Part shown: one piece after another, positions 5,875 to 8,138 of the stretch
How the letters are laid out: each line of letters begins with the position of its first letter
How positions within the stretch are numbered: position 1 is the first letter of the stretch
NCBI GenBank assembly: GCA_016735355.1
Contig: JAERRQ010000369.1
Span: 1-8,138 of the forward strand
DNA from: Desulfobacterales bacterium
GTDB taxonomy: Bacteria > Desulfobacterota > Desulfobacteria > Desulfobacterales > BuS5
Direction: 5' to 3'
Length of the DNA stretch: 8,138 bases
Notes under the pieces: model-generated
Database searches by the model: none
What the model was told of the DNA's origin: nothing
Seen by the model: the letters and a program-made list of their open reading frames with translations, nothing else
Position numbers and translations under genes: made by a program

Positions 5875-7038
5875 ATGGATTTCAGACCGTCAAAAGAGCT
5901 TGAGATGTTAAGAGATGCAGTGCGTGATTTTGCTGATAAAAAGATAGCTCCCTATGCTGATGAATGGGATAACAATAATTACCTGCCCCATGAGGAAGTA
6001 CTTAAACCGATGGGAGAGCTTGGTTTTTTCGGCGCCGTTATACCTGAAGAATACGGTGGTGAGGATATGGGCTGGATGGCGGCCGTTATTATCACCGAAG
6101 AAATAGCACGCGTTTCCGCTTCAATCAGGATCCAGGTAAATATGCAGTCGATCGGTTCGGCTTACACTATCTGCACATACGGCACGGAAGAGCTGAAAAA
6201 AAAATATGTCCCCAAACTGGTTAAAGCGGAATATTTGGGAAGTTTTGCCATCACGGAGCCTGATGCAGGTTCGGATATAATGTCAATGCAGTTGAAGGCA
6301 GATGATTGTGGCGACCATTGGCTGCTGAACGGCTCCAAAACATGGATTTCGAATGCAAATTGTGCAGATCTGCTTGTTTGTTATGCCTACACGGATCGTT
6401 CAAAAAAAAGTAAAGGCCTTTCCTGTTTCCTGATAGAGCCAAAAAACTTTGCCGGAATCACAACCTCAGCCCTTGGAAAGCTGGGAGTCCATTCCTCACC
6501 AACGGGTGAAATCTTTTTTAATAATGCAAAGGTGCCTAAAGAGAATATACTTGGACAGCCGGGAGACGGGGCAAAAATTGTATTCAGTTCTCTTAACCAG
6601 ACCAGAATTTCTGCAGCCGCAGGCTCTATCGGTGCGGCCAGGGGTTGCTATGAACTGGCCGTAAAGTACTGCAAGGAGCGTAAACAGTTCGGTCAGGAAA
6701 TCGGCAAATTCCAGATGAACCAGGATCTTATTGCCCAAATGTCGGCTGAGATAGAAGCAGCCCGGCTCCTGGTTTACATGGCGGCTGACCGAAAAGATAA
6801 GGGCCACCTGAATAATGGTCTGGATGTGGCCCAGGCAAAATATCTGGCAGCCGAGGTTGCCCTTAAATGTTCTCATACAGCCATGAAGATTATGGGCGCC
6901 TATGGTTATTCAACCGAATACCCGCTGGCCCGTTTTTACAGGGATGTTCCCAGTCTCTTCATCGTTGAAGGTTCTTCCAACATATGCAAACAGATCATAG
7001 CCATGGATCAACTGGGATACCGTAAGGCTAACAGATAA
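5875..7038 (+). CDS. Acyl-CoA dehydrogenase of glutaryl-CoA dehydrogenase type (non-decarboxylating-like)
   Basis: The 387-residue protein has the full acyl-CoA dehydrogenase layout: FAITEPDAGSD (124-134), LNGSKTWISN (151-160), RKQFGQEIGKFQMNQ (269-283), GAYGYSTEYPLARFYRD (341-357) and catalytic Glu365 (FIVEGSSNI). Arg85 lies at the place of Arg94 of glutaryl-CoA dehydrogenase, which binds the distal carboxylate, suggesting a dicarboxylyl-CoA substrate. Ala78 stands where decarboxylating enzymes have Glu87, and Val364 where they have the Tyr before the catalytic Glu. As I recall, this matches the non-decarboxylating glutaryl-CoA dehydrogenase of Desulfococcus, whose ends (MDF..SKEL and DQLG.RKANR) are also very similar. 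In this operon it could desaturate the ring-opened dicarboxylyl-CoA. It starts 32 bases after the SDR gene, with GGGAGAG at 5862-5868. Family is certain; chain length of the substrate is inference. Confidence 0.92.
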   Translation: MDFRPSKELEMLRDAVRDFADKKIAPYADEWDNNNYLPHEEVLKPMGELGFFGAVIPEEYGGEDMGWMAAVIITEEIARVSASIRIQVNMQSIGSAYTICTYGTEELKKKYVPKLVKAEYLGSFAITEPDAGSDIMSMQLKADDCGDHWLLNGSKTWISNANCADLLVCYAYTDRSKKSKGLSCFLIEPKNFAGITTSALGKLGVHSSPTGEIFFNNAKVPKENILGQPGDGAKIVFSSLNQTRISAAAGSIGAARGCYELAVKYCKERKQFGQEIGKFQMNQDLIAQMSAEIEAARLLVYMAADRKDKGHLNNGLDVAQAKYLAAEVALKCSHTAMKIMGAYGYSTEYPLARFYRDVPSLFIVEGSSNICKQIIAMDQLGYRKANR

Positions 7039-7061
7039 AAATATAGGGGGAGATATTGATA

Positions 7062-7487
7062 ATGGTTGCAACAGATAAAACGACTGTTCCTCTCAGGGAA
7101 GACTTCTGGACGGATGGTAATGAGCAGGTAAGATTAATCGGTAGTAGATGCTCTTCCTGCGGAGAAATTTTTTTTCCAAAAAAAGAGAAGAACTGGTGTG
7201 TGCATTGTAACAGGCCCACACTAGAAGAGACCACTTTAAGCAATAAGGGGAAGATTGCGACTTATAGTGTTGTAATGCAGCAGCCGGGCGGCGGTTTTTA
7301 TAAAGGTCCGGTTCCTTATGCCTATGGCTGTGTCGATCTGGAAGACGGAATAAGAATTGAAACGCTCTTGTCTGCCGATGATTTTGATCAACTATCAGTA
7401 GAGCGGGATGTTGAGCTGGTAATTGAAAAATTTTATGACGATGAAGACGGCAATGAGGTTGTTACATTCAAGTTTAAACCTGTTTAG
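7062..7487 (+). CDS. DUF35 zinc-ribbon/OB-fold protein, thiolase partner (BbsA-like)
   Basis: This 141-residue protein has an N-terminal helix (about 8-25), a rubredoxin-like zinc ribbon with Cys30-x2-Cys33 and Cys46-x2-Cys49, and a C-terminal OB-fold beginning near KGKIATYSVV and containing PYAYGCVDLEDG. This is the DUF35/OB_aCoA_assoc architecture. Such proteins form complexes with SCP2-type thiolases, either as an acyl-CoA channel with archaeal acetoacetyl-CoA thiolase/HMG-CoA synthase or as BbsA bound to BbsB in benzylsuccinate beta-oxidation. The thiolase gene begins 19 bases downstream, supporting an obligate pair. A TTG at 7056 would add two residues, but GGGGGAG (7046-7052) lies nine bases before the ATG at 7062 and only three before the TTG, so the ATG is preferred. 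It has no catalytic motif of its own. Confidence 0.9.
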   Translation: MVATDKTTVPLREDFWTDGNEQVRLIGSRCSSCGEIFFPKKEKNWCVHCNRPTLEETTLSNKGKIATYSVVMQQPGGGFYKGPVPYAYGCVDLEDGIRIETLLSADDFDQLSVERDVELVIEKFYDDEDGNEVVTFKFKPV

Positions 7488-7506
7488 GAAATATTTGGAT
7501 ATAAAA

Positions 7507-8138
7507 ATGAAAAATATAAATAAGATGAGAGATGTTTTTGTCGCCGGCATCGGCCTTGTTCCCTGGGGTGTTTACGAAAACAAGGAACATTACGATTTCG
7601 GAAGCGACGCTGTGTTTAACGCTCTGAAAGACGCTGAAATGGAATGGAAGGATATTCAGGCGGCTTTTGTCGGAAGTGTTTACCAGGGAACCGGATCAGG
7701 CCATCAGGTGGTTAAAGAAGTAGGTCAAACAGGGATACCGATAGTAAATGTTGAAAATGCATGTTCCAGTGGCAGTTCGGCCTTCAGGCTTGCTTACCAG
7801 ATGATTGCGGCGGAGATTTATGATGTTGCGATTGCGGTGGGGATGGAAAAAATGCCTAAGGGACCGATTAAGAGCACGGCTTTCCGTCCATGGGAGCTTG
7901 CCTCCGGATTTAATGTGCAGATGGCTAATTATGCCAACGAGGCGGTTGAATATATACATGAAACCGGCGCCTCGGTTGAAGACTTTGCGCGTGTAACTGT
8001 AAAAAACCGTAAAAACGGAGCACTGAACCCGAATGCAAGATTCCAAAAACCTGTTACACTGGAAGAGGTAATGCAATCGAGAATGGTGGCAACTCCGTTG
8101 AGGCTTTTTCACTGCTGCCCGCTTGCAGATGGTGCTGC
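7507..8138 (+). CDS. SCP2-type thiolase, 3' end beyond the window (BbsB-like)
   Basis: The first 210 codons of a thiolase run off the right edge without a stop. The N-terminus (DVFVAGIGLVPWG, 9-21) is the thiolase first strand, and Cys86 in NVENACSSGSSAF is the nucleophile that takes up the acyl group. AIAVGMEKMPKG (115-126) and the AxATPLRLFHCCPLADGAA-like stretch before the edge fit the SCP-x/lipid-transfer-protein thiolase subgroup, which lacks the covering loop of classical FadA thiolases. The C-terminal His and second Cys are outside the window. Its pairing with the DUF35 gene copies the BbsA-BbsB order, so it probably cleaves a beta-ketoacyl-CoA with CoA, perhaps a dicarboxylyl or branched product of the pathway. 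The ATG at 7507 has a weak GGA (7497-7499) upstream; Met7 (7525) is a less likely alternative. Open frames on the opposite strand here are shadows. Confidence 0.9.
   Translation, partial: MKNINKMRDVFVAGIGLVPWGVYENKEHYDFGSDAVFNALKDAEMEWKDIQAAFVGSVYQGTGSGHQVVKEVGQTGIPIVNVENACSSGSSAFRLAYQMIAAEIYDVAIAVGMEKMPKGPIKSTAFRPWELASGFNVQMANYANEAVEYIHETGASVEDFARVTVKNRKNGALNPNARFQKPVTLEEVMQSRMVATPLRLFHCCPLADGA

Noticed and set aside
6496..6876. 126-codon open frame on the minus strand
   Set aside because: It is a shadow of the conserved C-terminal region of the second acyl-CoA dehydrogenase.
7056..7061. TTG start adding two residues to the DUF35 protein
   Set aside because: The Shine-Dalgarno GGGGGAG at 7046-7052 is only three bases from the TTG but nine from the ATG at 7062.
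7696..8112. 138-codon open frame on the minus strand
   Set aside because: It lies entirely opposite the thiolase, whose conserved motifs are clear in the plus-strand frame; its translation shows no recognisable family features.

Overview
The window looks like chromosomal DNA from a Gram-negative, probably anaerobic bacterium of the Desulfobacterota (sulfate-reducing or syntrophic 'deltaproteobacterial' type). The reasons are an outer-membrane PagL-like protein, an acyl-CoA dehydrogenase (5875-7038) that closely resembles what I remember of the non-decarboxylating glutaryl-CoA dehydrogenase of Desulfococcus, and an overall gene set typical of anaerobic aromatic/alicyclic acid degraders. The taxonomic call is inference; no marker gene is present.

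Layout. Bases 1-135 hold no gene but contain two consecutive two-tier inverted repeats (22-80 and 87-128). A minus-strand gene (136-747) encodes a small outer-membrane beta-barrel of the PagL lipid A deacylase type. A 261-base divergent intergenic region (748-1008) carries a possible minus-strand promoter and a convincing plus-strand promoter whose spacer is a perfect 12-bp palindrome. From 1009 to the right edge all genes read on the plus strand in a tight array: an FCD-type GntR regulator, a class III CoA-transferase/alpha-methylacyl-CoA racemase family protein (overlapping the regulator by one base), an acyl-CoA dehydrogenase, a BadI/MenB-type crotonase, a BadH-like short-chain dehydrogenase, a second acyl-CoA dehydrogenase of glutaryl-CoA dehydrogenase type, a DUF35 zinc-ribbon/OB-fold protein and a thiolase cut off by the window end. 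Two tandem copies of a GC-rich hairpin sit between the crotonase and the SDR.

How the genes may work together (inference). The set reads as a CoA-thioester degradation operon under a local ligand-sensing regulator. An alicyclic acyl-CoA could be epimerised or formed by the family III protein, oxidised by the first dehydrogenase, hydrated by an enzyme not seen here, oxidised to the beta-keto ester by the BadH-like SDR and ring-opened hydrolytically by the BadI-like enzyme. The resulting dicarboxylyl-CoA could be desaturated by the glutaryl-CoA-dehydrogenase-like enzyme and finally cleaved by the DUF35/thiolase pair, an arrangement like BbsAB of anaerobic toluene degradation. A dedicated enoyl-CoA hydratase, an acyl-CoA ligase and an ETF are absent from the window. 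The mixture of 'bad'-type ring cleavage and 'bbs'-type thiolysis, plus a racemase-like active site in the first enzyme, makes the substrate an open question and is the most interesting aspect of the window.
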